Positions 6,381 to 7,475 of a stretch of 7,475 nt of DNA are shown here, in pieces (position 1 is the first letter of the stretch; each line of letters opens with the position of its first letter). The notes beneath the pieces were generated by a model. The model did no database searches. It saw only the letters and a program-made list of their open reading frames with translations, and was not told the DNA's origin. Source of the stretch: Chromatiales bacterium (lineage in GTDB: Bacteria > Pseudomonadota > Gammaproteobacteria > UBA6429 > Thiohalophilaceae); NCBI GenBank assembly GCA_027001895.1, contig JALTLP010000053.1, positions 1 to 7,475 of the forward strand, given 5' to 3'. Position numbers and translations under genes: made by a program.

Positions 6381-6386
6381 TATTCT
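6381..6386 (+). promoter_or_regulatory. Candidate -10 element for the DUF2914 gene
   Basis: TATTCT matches four of six bases of the -10 consensus. Its position relative to the CRP-type site at 6342-6363 is the main support. No good -35 lies 16-18 bases upstream. The predicted leader is about 27 bases and contains the AGAGGA ribosome binding site near 6408-6413. Confidence 0.4.
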
Positions 6387-6419
6387 TTGGCCTTTCATTC
6401 ATATTGAAGAGGAAGCATT

Positions 6420-7187
6420 ATGAAAATTATTAATAAAGTTTATTTACTCTGTCTTTCCGGCTTGCTGATGTCACCACAAGTCTTTGCCGGGCAAATGGGT
6501 GGCGGGCAGGGCCATATGCCAAAACAGGCACCACGACAAATGTCGGGACAATCGGCTGGTAGCATGAACAGGCAAATGCAGCAGCAAACACAAATGCAGG
6601 AACATATGCAAAATCAGGGAACTGATAATAATGCAGCCGGTTCCATGTCTGAGCAGATGCATGAATCGCAAAATAAAATGGACATGAATACGAAAAACAA
6701 TAAAACAATGGAAATGAATAATGCCAGCGAAGAAATGACAGGTTTTTCACGTGGTACGGTTGCCCGTTCTGTTTTCACCACAACTATTGATAATCGTGAG
6801 CCGGTTGATAAGCTGAAAGAAGTGGCTAATCAAGATAAGGTTTTCTATTTTACCGAGCTGCGTGATATGACCGGACAAACGGCCAAACATCGCTGGGAAT
6901 ACAATGGTAAGGTCGTTGCAGAAGTTAAATTTAATGTACGTGGGCCACGCTGGCGTGTCTGGTCGAAAAAAACATTTCAACCAGGTTGGTCGGGTAACTG
7001 GAAAGTATCGGTGGTAAATGGTGCAGGCGAAGTAATTTCTGAAGATGTGATTGCTTATTCACAAAATCAGCATATGAACCGGGGAAGTCGTTCAACTGAA
7101 ATGAATAACGCATCCATGCAACAGCAGACAGAAGGTACGGGAACGTCTCCTGAAAATGCAGCTCCATCGGGTATGCAAACACAGTAA
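6420..7187 (+). CDS. Exported Met/Gln-rich protein with a DUF2914 domain
   Basis: The 255-residue product has a Sec signal peptide (basic MKIINK, hydrophobic core to about 18, probable cleavage after VFA at 21-23). Residues 24-106 are low complexity and very rich in Met, Gln, Asn and Ser (about 14 Met), with three His. A compact domain at about 110-214 (ARSVFTT, NREPVDKL, VFYFTELRDMTG, HRWEYNGKVVAEVKF, RGPRWRVWSKK, W-GNWKVSVV) matches what I recall of DUF2914, whose function is unknown. A second Met/Gln-rich tail runs to 255. EMNNAS occurs in both flanks (98-103 and 227-232), as does MQQQT (53-57 and 233-237). There is no membrane anchor apart from the signal, so a periplasmic or outer location is likely. 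It is preceded by AGAGGA and a CRP-type site and followed by a terminator, so it is monocistronic. Metal binding or an oxidant-sink role is possible but unproven. Confidence 0.85.
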   Translation: MKIINKVYLLCLSGLLMSPQVFAGQMGGGQGHMPKQAPRQMSGQSAGSMNRQMQQQTQMQEHMQNQGTDNNAAGSMSEQMHESQNKMDMNTKNNKTMEMNNASEEMTGFSRGTVARSVFTTTIDNREPVDKLKEVANQDKVFYFTELRDMTGQTAKHRWEYNGKVVAEVKFNVRGPRWRVWSKKTFQPGWSGNWKVSVVNGAGEVISEDVIAYSQNQHMNRGSRSTEMNNASMQQQTEGTGTSPENAAPSGMQTQ

Positions 7188-7205
7188 CAAATAAATTTTG
7201 CCTTG

Positions 7206-7240
7206 CAAAAAATGCTCCATTTTTATGGGGCATTTTTTTT
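7206..7240 (+). terminator. Intrinsic terminator after the DUF2914 gene
   Basis: ATGCTCCAT (7212-7220) pairs with ATGGGGCAT (7225-7233), with one T-G wobble and a TTTT loop. The stem is extended by a run of A on the left (7207-7211) and followed by seven T (7234-7240). It lies 24 bases after the stop codon. Confidence 0.9.
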
Positions 7241-7392
7241 GTTTAAACATCATTACGTTAGCAATTTTAGTTAAATTGCTGGTTTAAGTGTCGAAATTCC
7301 GGCTGGTAATATTAACGCTGTACGAATTTTAAAAGCATGCTAGTGTTATTTACAAAGGGTTATATTTTAACTGTACTATTGGGGGCAGGAAA

Positions 7393-7475
7393 ATGACTAC
7401 ACCATTTGAACCAACCGTTGGTCAGTGGTATCAGGATGACGACCAACGTATCTTTGAAGTTGTTGCATGGGATCT
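7393..7475 (+). CDS. N-terminus of a small acidic protein, possibly DUF6763 family (truncated by window)
   Basis: An ATG at 7393 is preceded by AGGA (7387-7390) at a short but usable distance and opens a frame to the end of the window: MTTPFEPTVGQWYQDDDQRI..., 27 codons. The pattern P-x-VGxWY followed by an acidic turn and FEVVAWD resembles the start of short gammaproteobacterial proteins grouped as DUF6763, as I recall them; function is unknown. The terminator at 7206-7240 separates it from the gene before it, so its promoter should lie within 7241-7392. TATATT at 7361-7366 is a possible -10 with only a weak -35. Confidence 0.7.
   Translation, partial: MTTPFEPTVGQWYQDDDQRIFEVVAWD

Noticed and set aside
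6430..6980. Several minus-strand frames opposite the DUF2914 gene
   Set aside because: They are shadows of a repetitive Met/Gln-rich coding region and have no start signals or family resemblance.

Overview
The window suggests a sulfur-oxidising gammaproteobacterium with a fairly AT-rich genome. The evidence is a thiosulfohydrolase gene (soxB), a periplasmic methionine sulfoxide reductase pair (msrP-msrQ), a protoporphyrin-type ferrochelatase (hemH), and the start of a small acidic protein resembling a gammaproteobacterial family of unknown function. No rRNA, tRNA, CRISPR array or transposase gene is visible. The assignment to Gammaproteobacteria is inference from the gene families; species cannot be told.

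Layout. Positions 1-69 may hold the first codons of a leftward gene that runs off the edge (weak). Positions 70-306 are an AT-rich intergenic stretch with two small perfect inverted repeats. Positions 307-1907 are the msrP-msrQ operon (rightward). Positions 1908-2208 are intergenic, with a possible promoter near 1993-2022 and a strong ribosome binding site before soxB (2209-4011). soxB is closed by a clear GNRA-loop terminator at 4030-4065. Positions 4081-4229 hold a 149-bp inverted-repeat element whose right end supplies the stop codon of the leftward hemH (4227-5309). A 67-bp divergent promoter region separates hemH from a rightward D-2-hydroxyacid dehydrogenase (5377-6339). An 80-bp gap with a consensus CRP-type site leads to an exported Met/Gln-rich DUF2914 protein (6420-7187), followed by a terminator. 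The window ends in the first 27 codons of another rightward gene.

How the genes relate. MsrP and MsrQ work together: MsrQ passes electrons from the quinone pool or a cytoplasmic flavin reductase through haem to the molybdenum centre of MsrP, which repairs oxidised methionines in envelope proteins. SoxB is a periplasmic enzyme of the Sox thiosulfate pathway, but no other sox gene lies here, so its partners must be encoded elsewhere. HemH makes protohaem, which MsrQ and the Sox cytochromes would use; this is a general supply role, not evidence of a shared operon. The Met-rich DUF2914 protein is exported and could in principle be an MsrP substrate, but that is speculation from composition and proximity.

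Nothing here amounts to a convincing new multi-gene system. The most useful leads are the inverted-repeat element fused to the end of hemH, the CRP-type site with class II promoter geometry, and the Met-rich DUF2914 protein.
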